The position numbers were made by a program, and so were the translations under genes. A model generated the notes under the pieces. That model was not told the DNA's origin and made no database searches. It saw nothing but the letters and a program-made list of their open reading frames with translations. DNA of 64,000 bases, taken from positions 62,001 through 126,000 of the forward strand of contig WNNJ02003285.1 in NCBI GenBank assembly GCA_012934845.2, read 5' to 3'. Below are positions 15,301 to 23,800 of the stretch, one piece after another (within the stretch, counting starts at the first letter, position 1; every line of letters begins with the position of its first letter). Source of the stretch: Pomphorhynchus laevis. Lineage: Eukaryota > Acanthocephala > Palaeacanthocephala > Echinorhynchida > Pomphorhynchidae.

Positions 15301-18300
15301 TATCGTTATTTAATAACTTGGTATGTTCTGGATGCATATCTTTATCTATTTTATCTTTTCTTTTATAAATGTTCGTTTTCATTTTTTATTAACCTCTAAA
15401 ATTAATTATTTCTATGATCAAAAATAATCCAAACTTAGGAAATTCATTTCTTTGTTAGAAAACATGTCCTAGAAACTATAATTATTGAGGATTCCGTATT
15501 GTAAGTCAAAGAAACGCGATCCAAAATGGTGAAATGGGGGATCAGTCGCTAGTAATAGTTTGCCACATGACTGATTGCATACGGAATCGTTTTCTCGTTG
15601 ATAAATATAGAAAATGAGATCGTAAAATTGACTGTGATCACACATAAAAAACATTTGTGATTACAACTAATTCGTCGTATACTTTTATTGAATATATTCC
15701 TACTCCAGCAAATTTACGCTTAAGATGATAGAAAATGTGAATTTTCGAATTTCAGTTTTAAAAACGTGCTTTTACATTCAAAGTAAGAATAATAATACCA
15801 CGTGATACAATTTAAAATGATTAAAATGTCATATGCGAAAAAGCACAAATGTGGATATACATCCAAATACGAGTCCACTAAATTACAAATTAAAAGTTTT
15901 TACAACAAATAAAAAATGAAAAATAACAAAAAAAGTATGAGCAATGTCAATAGGTTGATGTTGATGTGTGGGAGAGTTTTAAAGAGTTAGAATAATAGAA
16001 TTAATTGCTAAGGGACAAAAAATAGCGAAGACTCTTTTTAGGATGGAAATGATGTGGTTGTGCGGATGGCGGAAGGCAGTTTATTCCTGATAAGATGAAC
16101 GGCAATATAAAGGAATCGGTTGCCACAGTTTGAGGACAATGACGGAACATGGAGAAGAGAGTAACATAAAAGAAGATTTATGGAGGTGAGGCGGGATTTG
16201 GTAAGTGTAGAAATATGCAGATAATAAAGCGAGTTTGAGGAAAAGAGTCGAAAAGTGATACAAAGGATACGGAATTGAATGCGGCTTTCCATAATTAGCC
16301 AGTTGAGTTTATATAGACAGGAGGATATGTGATCAAAACGACGAGGCGAAGGATACACACGGCTGAATTCATAAGGTGCGGGAGAGGAAGAAGTGAGGAT
16401 TTAGTGGAGAAAGCAAAGAAAGACTGATGCAATAGTCGATCTTAGGAAACAATAGACTGGAAATAAGAAAGTGACAAGAGTTAAAGCTAAACGAGCTCTT
16501 AATACGGCGAAGTTGGACATTGCACGAGCCAGTTTTGTTGCGAACGAAAGAATCGATAGAAAGACAGTTGTCGATATTAACTCCCAATAAAGTAAAATAA
16601 TCAGCAATAGGAATAATTGCCAAATTAAGAAATACCAAGGAAGGAGAAACAGAGAAAGAAGGCATAACCCATAGGATGTTTAACTTTGAATGGTTAAGAT
16701 GCAAACAAAGATTATCAGTAAGATGAACATATAATGAGAGTAAAGGAGAATATCATCGACACATTGCATGATGCAAAAGTTATAGTCACATGTGATGCTG
16801 GAGAGGTCGCCATGAAAAGTGAGAAATTAATTGGTCCAAGGAACGCCACATGGGAGAAAGGAAGGGGTAAATAGGGGCATAAGTTTATAAATTCGTTATT
16901 TAGTTTGATAATTATAATTTTTTATACTGCGGTTCATTTGGCTAAGTATTACCGCGGTAATCAAGAAATGTGTCAGTATATATCAAATTTCTATATATGA
17001 ATACAAAAATATAAATTATAAATATTATATATTATAAAACATTATTAAATGATATAATATATATATATATTCTATTAAATTATATTGTGTTATTATGTTA
17101 TTATTTTGTTATATTTTTATATTTTTAAATTTGAAAATAAATTTCTTATATTAATTAATATAATCAATTAATCAATCAATAAATAATCCTTTATTTTTAC
17201 AAGATGAGCATGTATCTTTGTTCATACGATAGACAAAATTTGAAGGCATGAAAATATATATACGAGTAGGAAAATTAAAATTACACATAATATTCGTAAA
17301 ATGTCTTAAAATTACACAATAAACAGTTAAAGAGCAGACGTTCTGAGTAGTAATGCTGTAAGTAAGAAGCTGCGCTTTAGCTTTTCTAAATGAGCAAGCT
17401 TAACTATGTTATTTGACTTTCGTAGATCGTATCGCTTTTCCATCCCTAAATATTGTGATGATAAAATTGTCAATAAATATTCTACAATGGATGCACGCGA
17501 ATCCATAATTAAGATATTATTTATTATATTAATTTATTATATTAATATTTATTATATTAATTGAATCTCAAATAGTATTTTTATTTAACTCGCATTTCAA
17601 AAGCATTATGAAATTCCTAATTTTTTAAATATAATATTTTATTTGCTTATAATTGAGGTCAATTCATCCGTCTCAGCTATATGCGATACAGCGTGATCTT
17701 GAAAATGACATATGTGTTCGGTTTGTTCAAAAACGTTTTTTGCTTATGTGCATTTGATTTTGATTGCAGAGCATTGTTTGATGTCAAGGCTACGGACATG
17801 GGTAACCAGTGTGCCATGTTCAAGGCGGAAATTGATCTGGACGGAGCTGCAATTGCAAGAACCTATCTCGACAAGACGGATGTTGATGCATTATTACAGG
17901 TATAAAATTGCAATTGCTTGGTTATTAGTGCTGGACTTGTAGCTTTCTAATGAAATGACAACTTTTTAATTTTTAATAAAAAATTTTAAATAAAAAAGGG
18001 ACGCCTGCATGAATTACAATTTTTAGCGAATTTAATATCTGACTTTTGCTTTTTATCGTCATCTATCTGTTTACAAGATATTATTTATTATCATAAGATT
18101 ATTATAATTGATATTATTATTTATTATATAATATATTTATTATATAATTATTATCCGTGATACTCAATAAATAATTTTTAATAATTAAAAATTATTTCAT
18201 TAAACTAATTTATTTAAGAATAAGTTTTTTATACTTAAAAGTTCTTTATTTTTGTTAAATACATTTTTTCTGATTATTTTATTACTACAATTTACATGTT

Positions 18301-18524
18301 TTTTATCTACCATTGATTTATAGGAATTAAAGCTATGCCAAACACCAGAAGAATTAGAGCGATTTCTTGTCCATCATGGTGAAATGGTAATTGATCGAGT
18401 TGGCGAGGAAATTGATCGCATTGAACGAAAAATCAAGGTACATAAACCTTAAATCTATATATTTAGTTATTTATTTTAGAAAAAGTATCCCACCTTAAGA
18501 CACGTAGATCTTGAAGTCCTCTAA
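335..18524 (+). CDS. SLC30A9: SLC30A9 / ZnT9 zinc transporter, 3' thirteen exons (5' end outside window)
   Basis: Cation-diffusion-facilitator family member; ZnT9 exports zinc from mitochondria. Exons by splice sites and frame: 335-516, 2980-3065, 5057-5100, 5148-5306, 5355-5490, 5537-5576, 9302-9373, 9421-9528, 14595-14697, 17658-17720, 17770-17899, 18324-18437, 18480-18524 (stop TAA). Phases join without a break, giving about 427 residues. Matches to animal ZnT9 are clear: RRSPYQQE and DVEAKALEIWGS in exon 1, TGSASIFSEMIHSIAD in exon 4 with the HxxxD metal site in TM2, GVGIFCFGTGLTWYHG in exon 5, NVVLLEDAAAV in exon 8, DVKATDMG in exon 11, and the ending RHVDLEVL. The LLED motif replaces the second HxxxD site, as is usual in ZnT9. 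The exon 4 acceptor at 5148 is chosen because it alone keeps frame and restores INGIN. Introns of 46-49 bp occur beside introns of 2-5 kb. Upstream exons (mitochondrial targeting and N-terminal region) are not in the window. Confidence 0.95.
517..2979 (+). other. SLC30A9 intron, no other feature seen
   Basis: AT-rich intron between the first two visible exons. It holds short A/T runs and simple direct repeats such as repeats of TTAATTTA-like words near 1020-1180 and 2280-2350. No coding similarity or RNA gene was recognised. Confidence 0.6.
3066..5056 (+). other. SLC30A9 intron holding one fold-back element
   Basis: AT-rich intron. Apart from the fold-back at 4274-4404 nothing was recognised. 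The short open frame at 3107-3328 begins 41 bases into the intron and has no family resemblance. Confidence 0.55.
4274..4404. repeat. fold-back (MITE-like) inverted repeat
   Basis: The left arm from 4274 (TCAATGTAAAATTC...) is the near-complement of the right arm ending at 4404 (...GAATTTTACATTGA). Arms are about 33 bp. Inner parts also pair: CACTGCGAT with ATCGCAGTA, and AGGAACAT with ATGTTCCT. So almost the whole 131 bp can fold. No coding content. It resembles a short non-autonomous DNA transposon; no target duplication was confirmed. Confidence 0.6.
5898..6105 (+). pseudogene. unrecognised coding-like remnant in SLC30A9 intron
   Basis: A frame beginning with a hydrophobic stretch (HIGIVLTATAVQWYTW, then QQKDAYRRNFF) meets a TGA. 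It resumes in the same frame with ARSYSNLIISIGCIRL and ends at a TAA near 6104. Composition looks protein-like and less AT-rich than the flanks. It does not continue the SLC30A9 frame: joined to exon 5537-5576 it reads a stop within eight codons, and the next real exon is at 9302. Family not recognised. Confidence 0.25.
6325..7425 (-). mobile_element. Penelope-like element, C-terminal GIY-YIG region and tail
   Basis: On the minus strand a cysteine motif region (CFKCHRERAFCC) is followed by a GIY-YIG endonuclease-like segment: VVYLATCTHFKSLYVEETG, then LNRRLNNRRREIKHKL, then AVVNHFVNF and a typical ending near EQCWIGQLM. This is the C-terminal domain order of Neptune/Poseidon-type PLEs. The copy is decayed and lacks its reverse transcriptase. 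Beyond the frame, at about 6330-6365, the minus strand carries a GGTC-TTCG-GCCC-GAAAC hairpin motif, the usual position of PLE hammerhead-type sequences. Confidence 0.7.
7405..7910. repeat. complex direct and inverted repeats beside PLE fragment
   Basis: A direct repeat (AAGGATGTTATACTGCT..., ...CCTAAACATGTGT) occurs at about 7418-7495 and 7731-7808. An inverted repeat pairs about 7555-7650 with about 7823-7905; its core CTAGTCGTTGAAAAATTGCA is exactly complementary to a stretch near 7830-7852. Mixed direct and inverted terminal copies are typical of PLE insertions, so this may be the flanking pseudo-LTR of the element at 6325-7425. Confidence 0.55.
7956..8551 (-). pseudogene. unrecognised antisense coding-like remnant in SLC30A9 intron
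   Basis: The minus strand shows consecutive protein-like blocks in shifting frames: HQIASVCKTSFNEYKGKMQF then SEREEQARNRRDEL (about 8545-8435), FHDQLSERGKEELSQIM then PMSDDRKIRSAECLRYDSDS (about 8405-8270), FTRPLEITIVFKTNKTERL (about 8165-8105), and RRRMRVAIQALENAVTLL ending ISNASAD-stop at 7956. The blocks are charged and helix-rich, unlike the AT-rich surroundings. Frame changes at about 8435 and 8100 would need introns of only about 30 and 18 bp, far below the 46 bp minimum seen in SLC30A9, so a decayed gene copy is likelier than an active nested gene. Family not recognised. Confidence 0.35.
10290..11345 (+). mobile_element. Penelope-like element, reverse transcriptase fragments
   Basis: Decayed PLE reverse transcriptase. 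A block with YDFSTLYTNLDLVDIKEAL (about 10420-10480) matches the FSTLYT motif of PLE RTs. A later block has KGVPMGGNSSPIIADLFLSF (about 11130-11195) and FRYIDDMCVF (about 11260-11295), the PLE palm motifs with YIDD as catalytic centre. Between them (10860-11115) lie shuffled short copies of the region after the YIDD motif. The element is in pieces, with no complete frame. Related fragments lie at 58190-59500 and 34640-34875. Confidence 0.75.
11346..11574 (-). mobile_element. CR1/Jockey-like LINE, C-terminal tail (family E, 3' piece)
   Basis: The minus strand encodes NYGHGPSNISSRLSNRALRV, then WNGLSSDMVALPVASYRR, the usual C-terminal end of CR1/Jockey-type ORF2 (a WN-LP block before the last helix). 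It lines up as the continuation of the minus-strand fragment at 13428-13760. The family A LINE at 11575-13375 separates the two. Confidence 0.6.
11575..13375 (+). mobile_element. family A LINE, 5'-truncated copy (A1)
   Basis: CR1/Jockey-like ORF2 without its ORF1 and endonuclease. It begins near WKTLNSLLSRSS, equivalent to the middle of ORF2 in the copy at 25100-29400. It continues through the RT core with SSYRPISILPTSSKIL (about 11995-12040), LDLSSAFDIVDHKILLSRL (about 12220-12270), a degenerate GVLQGSVLGSILF and a damaged YVDD-like motif near 12466-12500, to the C-terminal region near 13200. Many stops and frame changes make it an old pseudo-copy. A perfect hairpin lies at 13281-13307 near its 3' end. 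Confidence 0.8.
13281..13307. repeat. perfect 12-bp hairpin near LINE 3' end
   Basis: CAAATGCACACA at 13281-13292 is exactly complementary to TGTGTGCATTTG at 13296-13307, with a three-base loop GTA. It lies at the end of the ORF2 remnant of LINE copy A1. Confidence 0.7.
13428..13760 (-). mobile_element. CR1/Jockey-like LINE, RT thumb region (family E, 5' piece)
   Basis: The minus strand encodes RCAKAKRKLYIIKNVLSHL, then LYKYLVRPYLEYSIQAN and NNLECILRRCSKLC. This is the block after the RT palm in CR1/Jockey LINEs (the VRP-LEY motif). It differs in sequence and strand from family A. It reads on, across the inserted A1 copy, into the C-terminal fragment at 11346-11574. Confidence 0.7.
14985..15185 (-). 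mobile_element. short LINE reverse transcriptase fragment
   Basis: The minus strand reads YVSNLFPIEQYGFPPGFCPT followed by a degenerate VDFTKAFD-like block (FRRFYQGIRYDL), matching the QFGFRPG...AFD core of LINE RTs. Only about 200 bp survive in the intron between SLC30A9 exons 14595-14697 and 17658-17720. Confidence 0.5.
15955..16870 (-). mobile_element. family A LINE, 5'-truncated copy (A2)
   Basis: A minus-strand fragment covering the RT active-site neighbourhood (CVDDIL-like, near 16750) to the C terminus. It includes IIPIADYFTLLGVNIDN and a following RNKTGSCNVQLRRI block (16704-16369), then RRFDHISSCLYKLNWLIMES (16340-16280) and RFLYIAVHLIRNKLPS. Each block has its counterpart in the copy at 25100-29400. 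It is broken by frame changes and lies inside an SLC30A9 intron. Confidence 0.75.
16871..17657. other. AT-rich SLC30A9 intron sequence
   Basis: Dinucleotide AT runs near 17045-17075 and repeats of TTATTATATTAAT near 17515-17560. No gene or element was recognised. Confidence 0.5.
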
Positions 18525-19149
18525 AACTGTCATCCAATTTTCGATCCATATTGTAATGAAAACTAAAGACGGAATATAAACAAGTCAAGTGTCAATGATA
18601 ATCTTGTGATTCAAGCTTGTTCTTTTGTTTTTATTTTGCTCAAATTTATTGTAAATACTGCCCGTCTACAAAATAGATTATTTTCTTTATAAATATCTCG
18701 ATTTTGTTTGCATTGTGGAAGAACAAATTTGCTCAAAAATCAAATTCAAAGTTTAATAAGAGAAAAATTGCTTGAACAGTTCAACTGATTTTGCTAGCAA
18801 AGCACGTTAAATATTTAAAAAATTAATTTTAAAAATGAAACTGTTAATGATCATAATTGTTATATAATATATTATTTAATATATAATATATAAATATATT
18901 ATATATAATATATTTAATATAATATATAATATATTATTTAATACGTTGTCATATAACCGACTACTTTACTATTGATTTTGCAGTATCATGTAAGCATGAA
19001 AAGTTTATCACTTAAGGAATCGTAAATATATTTCCATTTATATTAAAAGCAGTAAAACAATTACGTTTCGATCCTCGCTTATCTTTTTTAAATTGTAAAT
19101 ATTATCTCTAAATATATATAGTAGAAGAATCAAGCAAACAAAACATCAC
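18525..19149. other. SLC30A9 3' flank, AT-rich
   Basis: Holds the 3' UTR of SLC30A9 and a long TATATAATATATT repeat at about 18855-18950. No canonical AATAAA stands out just after the stop; an AATATAAA-like variant lies near 18571. Nothing else was recognised. Confidence 0.45.
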
Positions 19150-19400
19150 AAAACATTATTGCAACGTTTCGCATTTACGGCATCGTCAGGCTATCTACAA
19201 CAAATACAAATCCGTACAATGCATAACTTACGGTGTCATCGGTTGGTATTCCTCCTCTCTTTATATTGACGCGTCTATTCGTTAGTTCAATATGTAGTGG
19301 ATTCGAAGTTTCCCCTACATTTAAAGGTAACATTGCCCTCGTGTTGCTAAATAAATAGCATTGCAGTTTTTACAACGATGTTGCATTTGATGGAATAGGT
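19150..19400 (-). mobile_element. Penelope-like element, GIY-YIG tail fragment
   Basis: The minus strand shows KNCNAIYLATRG followed after a break by VGETSNPLHIELTNRRVNIK and GIPTDDTVS, the GIY-YIG endonuclease core of PLEs. Downstream on the same strand (19192-19160) is CTGACGATGCCGTAAATGCG followed by AAACG. This has the form of a hammerhead core (CUGANGA, short stem, GAAAC) where PLEs usually carry one. Confidence 0.6.
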
Positions 19401-19415
19401 CAGATGTCTCTTAGA

Positions 19416-19451
19416 CAACGAGAAGCAACTTTTTTAAGCTGCTTCTCGTTG
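19416..19451. repeat. 12-bp hairpin
   Basis: CAACGAGAAGCA at 19416-19427 is exactly complementary to TGCTTCTCGTTG at 19440-19451 around a 12-base loop, next to the PLE fragment. Confidence 0.6.
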
Positions 19452-19893
19452 AAGCAACCAAAAATGCTTTTGGTGTCAGTCAAATTATTTCATTTAACAT
19501 TTCCTCATTAATTGCGATTAATACGTCGTCAGTTAGAATATTTGGAAATGGTGATTAAATGTCTAAAGTAAACAATATATCTGTTCGAAATGCTCTAGTT
19601 CTTATATTTTTGTATAATCGTTATGATCGTTTCACGTCGTTGTCAGAAATGGCAACTTTTCCACCTATAGCGGATTTAAGAAAAACATAAGATATTTTAA
19701 ATTTTATAAACTAGCTTTATATAAATAGACTCACATTTAATTTATCTGAAATTAAGAGGGTAAAGCATTTACTCTAATTACATAATAAAATTATAGTTTT
19801 GTTAAATTCCAATGTTGTTCAAATTTGCAATTAATTTAAAATATAAAAATCGTCAAAAAATGTAGTTGCATAGGGAGAGATCTATAGCCGACT

Positions 19894-20400
19894 CTAAAAT
19901 GATGCCGCATTCCCTCGTTGCACGGCTGCGTTGATTCGTTGCATGAGCCAGCTGAATGCGCATTTATCGCCGATTGTCCGTCCCAACCTTGAACCATGAT
20001 ACCTCAAAAACGCAGAAGCGCTGGGACCGACCGCGCCTAGTGTTTTGATGGCGATAGCGACGAACAAATACTGTCGATTTTCGAAGCTGCTGTATTTGGT
20101 TCGTTTGAGCTGATCCGTGTGAGCTGAACAGCGCAAGCAGAAGACACTGCATATGCGACATAACTGGCGGTCTGGGTGTTCGGGCACGTGAAATCCCAAA
20201 CGAGTATACGACCGTCTTCCCATGGCATAACAGTTACACCATCGAGTCGTTTGCCATCGTCTCGCGCTAAGCCTGTCGATTAGAGTCTGGCCGGCGATCC
20301 CGAGGAAGCGAGAGCCATTCTTGAAATCTCGGTGACCGCAATATGTCGATGGTGACGAGACGTTATTGTGCTGCAGTCTAAGGCATCAGCACTGTGCCGG
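19894..20400 (-). mobile_element. LINE with restriction-like endonuclease, C-terminal fragment (family B)
   Basis: The minus strand encodes the block DGVTVMPWEDGRILVWDFTC, then a frame change, AIAIKTLGAVGPSASAF, GDKCAFSWLMQRINAAVQRG and NAAS. This is the C-terminal region of LINEs with a PD-(D/E)XK restriction-like endonuclease (R2/R4-like group); GRxLVWDxTCP holds the catalytic aspartate and the ETLG region the later acidic site. The host copy is decayed. A second, shorter relative lies on the other strand at 21780-21972. Confidence 0.65.
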
Positions 20401-20960
20401 GACACCGACACTCCGCATTTAAAATTAATTTAGTAATACATTAATTTAATTAATTAATAATAATAATTAATAATAATAATATTAATAATAAAATAATAAT
20501 TATTAATATTAATAATTAATAATAATCTGTAAATTAATTTAGTAATACATGTATTAATTTACAATACTAGTAAATTATTATTGAACTATTACTTAAATTT
20601 ATATTTAATATTTAATATTAAAAATTTAATATTTTCTTAAAATATTAAATATTAAAAATTTAATATTTTTTTAAATATTAAATTTACTCAGTTATCTAAT
20701 CTGAATTATTGAAATTTTTAATTTATATTTGAAGCTATCACTCTTCCTAATAATAAATCAACAAAATAATATTGAAATATTAAATTTACAATAAATATTG
20801 TAATATTAAATAAGTAGACTCAGTTATTGAAATTTTTAATTTATATTTGAAGCTATTACTCCTCCTAAGTATAAGTCCGTCTAAGCTGCTATTTTGTGAT
20901 TACATAACATTTGGATGTTGAAATAAGTAAATACATTTTCTAGACTTCTACTTTCAATAG
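20401..20960. other. AT-rich spacer upstream of AP3S
   Basis: Runs of AATAATAAT and ATATTAAAT repeats (20440-20690), and a near-repeat of TGAAATTTTTAATTTATATT at about 20710 and 20828. The last 25 bases before the AP3S start contain TTTTCTAG and TTTCAATAG, either of which could be a splice acceptor for an upstream non-coding exon. No promoter could be defined. Confidence 0.4.
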
Positions 20961-21425
20961 ATGATTCACTATTTACTGATATTTAATGCCAAAAGCAAAA
21001 TTCGTTTTTCGGTATTTTATTCGCCAATGTCATTTTCCGAACAGCAAAACGTAATTCGCTTTGTTACGAATGCAGTTATCCGCCGCTCGAACAGAAGTTG
21101 CAATTTCCTAGAGCTCGAAGACTTGCCGGAAGATCTCAAACTTGTATATCGACACTACGCTAGCCTGTATTTTACGTTATGTATCGATAAAAATGAGAGC
21201 GAATTGTCCATTTTGGATTTTATCCAAAGCTTTGTGGAAGTTCTAAACGGAATATTCGTTAACGTCTGCGAGGTTGATATCACCTTTAATTTTGCAAAAG
21301 TCGATTACATTCTCCAGGAAATGATTGTTGGGGGATTGGTAGTGGAAACGGATGTGAATGAAGTCATTTCCAGAGTAAAATTACTCGAAGAACAGGAAAA
21401 GAAACCGAATGAAAAATGTAACTAG
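20961..21425 (+). CDS. AP3S1: AP-3 adaptor complex subunit sigma
   Basis: A 154-residue clathrin-adaptor small chain. AP-3 sorts cargo from endosomes to lysosomes and related organelles; sigma is the small longin-fold subunit of the core. The start MIHYLLIFN matches the conserved N terminus (MI-AILVFN). The middle has CNFLE, then LKLVYRHYASLYFTLCIDK, ESELSILDFIQSFVEVL, VCEVDITFNFAKVDYILQEM and GGLVVETD. The RHYA-LYF, SELxILDxIQ and YILQExxxGGxVxET pattern fits sigma-3 better than AP-1 or AP-2 sigma. The C-terminal extension seen in vertebrate sigma-3 (about 193 residues) is shorter here. The coding region has no intron, unlike SLC30A9 next door, so a retrocopy is possible, though the frame is intact. 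AATAAA follows 40 bases after the stop. Confidence 0.88.
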   Translation: MIHYLLIFNAKSKIRFSVFYSPMSFSEQQNVIRFVTNAVIRRSNRSCNFLELEDLPEDLKLVYRHYASLYFTLCIDKNESELSILDFIQSFVEVLNGIFVNVCEVDITFNFAKVDYILQEMIVGGLVVETDVNEVISRVKLLEEQEKKPNEKCN

Positions 21426-21464
21426 CACAAAATCAAAGTCAATTCTAGCACCTATTTGTACAAA

Positions 21465-21470
21465 AATAAA
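21465..21470 (+). terminator. polyadenylation signal of AP3S
   Basis: Canonical AATAAA 40 bases downstream of the AP3S stop codon, on the coding strand. Confidence 0.55.
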
Positions 21471-21779
21471 AGCAACCTAAAATGGAAAACATTTTCCGGA
21501 TTTAAAATTAAGTCATACATTTAGTGTTACAGAGACATTTTCAGCAAATAATATTGACGGTTTTATTTATTTAATCATTTATCGCTATATCACAGGCGAA
21601 TAATCAACAAATCCTGATTAATAGGATTTATTAAGATTTAGCTCACCCGTGTAATTCAATATTACGATCAATTAAGCAAAGTTCACTTAACTATAAATTG
21701 TAGAATGAAAATATCTTTATCTTAAAAATAATTTTTATTTGTTTATTATAAAAAATTCAAATCGACAATAGAATATATA

Positions 21780-21972
21780 CCTTCGTTCCAATCGCGGTCG
21801 AGTCCTTGGGTGTCTTGGGCAAGGAAACTTCGTGCTTTATTGAAGAGATCGGGAAGATGATGTCAAAGGCCACTTGCGAACCTCGATCAACGGCTTTCCT
21901 CAGGCAACGATTAAGCGCATCGGTTCAACGTGGGAATTCAGCGTGTATACTCGAATGCTTGGGCGATTAATC
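21780..21972 (+). mobile_element. LINE with restriction-like endonuclease, C-terminal fragment (family B)
   Basis: The plus strand reads VPIAVESLGVLGKETSCFIE, then FLRQRLSASVQRGNSACIL and a stop. This is the same C-terminal block (ETLG... QRLSxxVQRGN) as the minus-strand fragment at 19894-20400, but a distinct copy. Only about 190 bp survive, lying downstream of AP3S. Confidence 0.65.
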
Positions 21973-22134
21973 AATTTCCGACTTTTTTAACTGAATGACT
22001 GTACTTATGTATAAATTATTATTTTAAAGTTTTATAATATAATATTAAAAAAAATCAAATAATTTAAAAAAAATGTCATTTTTTAAATGATATTTTAAAA
22101 ACATCCGTTTATTATAAAAATTTAAATAATTTAA

Positions 22135-22850
22135 ATATTGTTTCGTGGAATAGCAATGTCCCATTATCTTGGAAAATATCTGCTGTCAATTCTTTGTTTT
22201 TACGAATTAAGATGATTGTTTCCGATATAAATGAACTTAAAACAAATAATAAGATAATTAGAATTCCATTAGATAAAAAGGTTTTCCATCATGGGCAATT
22301 AAAAAGGCTTCCTACAAAAGTACCGAAACGGATAAAGATGTTGTTTTTGGCCCAGAAATAGAATATAAATACATAGGATTATCATTTATAAATATTTTTT
22401 GGAATATTAATTTCAAATGATTTGTTTCAAACAATAAAACATTAAATACTTCAAATATTGTTTTGGATAATAGTAAAATACCGAAGTTACACAACATTTT
22501 TAAAAAGAAACCCAAACATGATAATGATGTAGCTGCTTATAAAATTTCTTGTTTAGAATGCGATAAAATATATGTGGGACAAACAGGCCAACCATTGGAG
22601 ACTAGATTAAAACAACACAAATACACACTCAAAAAGGGCCTAAGTAGCGCAAGTGTAAACCATAGTTTAAATTTAGATCACAATATTGACTATAATGATA
22701 CTGTTGTTTGAGCAAAAGAAACCAATTGTTTGAATAGAAAAATTCTTGAGGGTCATTACATTCATAAAAATTCTAATTTTATTACGCCGAATAATAAAAT
22801 AAATAAACAATAAATAAACAATAAATAAACCTGACGAAACTTTAAATATT
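22135..22850 (+). mobile_element. Penelope-like element, C-terminal GIY-YIG region
   Basis: The plus strand encodes the connector of a PLE (LKRLPTKVPKRIKMLFL) and then the endonuclease: AYKISCLECDKIYVGQTGQP followed by LETRLKQHKYTL. The KISCxxCxKIYVGQTGxxLxxRxKxH pattern is the GIY-YIG domain of Penelope-group elements. The copy is truncated and decayed; the RT is missing. AT-rich sequence with poly-A-like runs follows. Confidence 0.8.
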
Positions 22851-23111
22851 TTGTAAAGATGTTGTAAACGATTCTTTTGTTTAAATTTTCTTTTCTATTT
22901 TTATACTTTATTTAATTTTGTAGTAATTTTAATTATTATTTTTATTTGTTTCTAATTTTTTCAAAATATTTATTTTGAATAAAAATATTATAATAATAGT
23001 TGTTTTCTTAACTACAAGATAAATAATCAACAAGACAAGTCAACAAAACAGTCAAAAACTCAAGCAATCGTCTTCATTTACTATTAATCGTCTTCCTTCT
23101 TCTTCCATTTA

Positions 23112-23198
23112 TGGCCTCAGGTCCAGGGGGATCTGAGCCCCCAACCGATGCAACACACCGCTTTCCGACTGAACCATCCGGGATCTCTCACCCCCCTC
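23112..23198 (-). repeat. tRNA-like sequence (pseudo-tRNA or SINE head)
   Basis: The minus strand has an A-box-like TGGTTCAGTCGGAAAGC and a perfect 5-bp T-stem, GGGGG and CCCCC around the loop CTCAGAT, at the right spacing. The T-loop departs from TTCRANY and the acceptor stem pairs only partly, so a working tRNA is unlikely. It sits next to the repeated 49-bp motif at 23245-23293. Confidence 0.45.
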
Positions 23199-23244
23199 CC
23201 CGAAGAATCCAATCGGCGCGGACTATGCTGGATAATCTAGAGAC

Positions 23245-23293
23245 GAGGAGCTTAAGAAACCTTAGTCTTTGCTCTTGGGGACGTCCTCTCGAA
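23245..23293 (+). repeat. conserved 49-bp motif, copy 1
   Basis: GAGGAGCTTAAGAAACCTT, TCTTTG and GGGGACGTCCTCTCGAA recur with few changes at 44116-44163 and, in the duplicate, at 55538-55585, while flanking sequence differs. GAGGACGTCC-type ends can pair. Identity unknown. Confidence 0.5.
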
Positions 23294-23639
23294 TAAAATT
23301 ATTATGGTAATTATTTTTGTTTTGTTTCTAAACTATTTTGAATCATTCTTTTTTATTACGTTTTGTGTACCTTCAAAAATTGCCGAAATCGTTTCAAAAA
23401 TTCAAACAACAGTGGAAGCAGCTGTTTATCGCTAATAACAGCAGCACGTGCTCAAAGAAAAATGGCGGCGATCGTTTTGAACTTTTTTATATAAGCATGT
23501 ACATCAAAAAAACATTGTAATTTTCTGAAGATGCTAACATAAATTAGCGAAATATCAAATAAAATGTTTCCTTTTTTGATAAAGTTACAATAATTCTTTA
23601 AAAATTTTATAACCCATGGTTTTATAATACACATGCATT

Positions 23640-23800
23640 TGAATATAAAATCAGAGGTCATCAGAAGGAACTGATATGTTGTCACGATTCGAACATTATT
23701 CATCGTCCAGGCATAGCAACTGGGTTAAATACATGATAATTATGTATTTCATCTAATAAAACTTGATTATCTAGTATAGTATATTATTCTTACACATTGG
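23640..23800 (+). repeat. dispersed repeat R, copy 1
   Basis: Core AGAGGTCATCAGAAGGAACT, then GATATGTT, ATTATTCATCGTCCAGGCAT, and TGATTATCTAGTAT. The same ordered words recur at 34385-34610, 42340-42460 (duplicated at 53762-53882), 50640-50955 and 57925-58140. No coding content. PLE fragments lie near several copies. Confidence 0.55.

Noticed and set aside
17681-17942. Two overlapping ORFs across 17681-17942 as genes
   Set aside because: They run through two SLC30A9 exons and the 49-bp intron between them; the spliced reading is clearly conserved.
18855-18950. AT palindromes as regulatory sites
   Set aside because: Simple TA-rich repeats pair with themselves by composition alone.
23112-23198. 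Functional tRNA gene on the minus strand
   Set aside because: The T-loop is CTCAGAT and not TTCRANY, and the acceptor stem pairs poorly. A tRNA-derived repeat is likelier.
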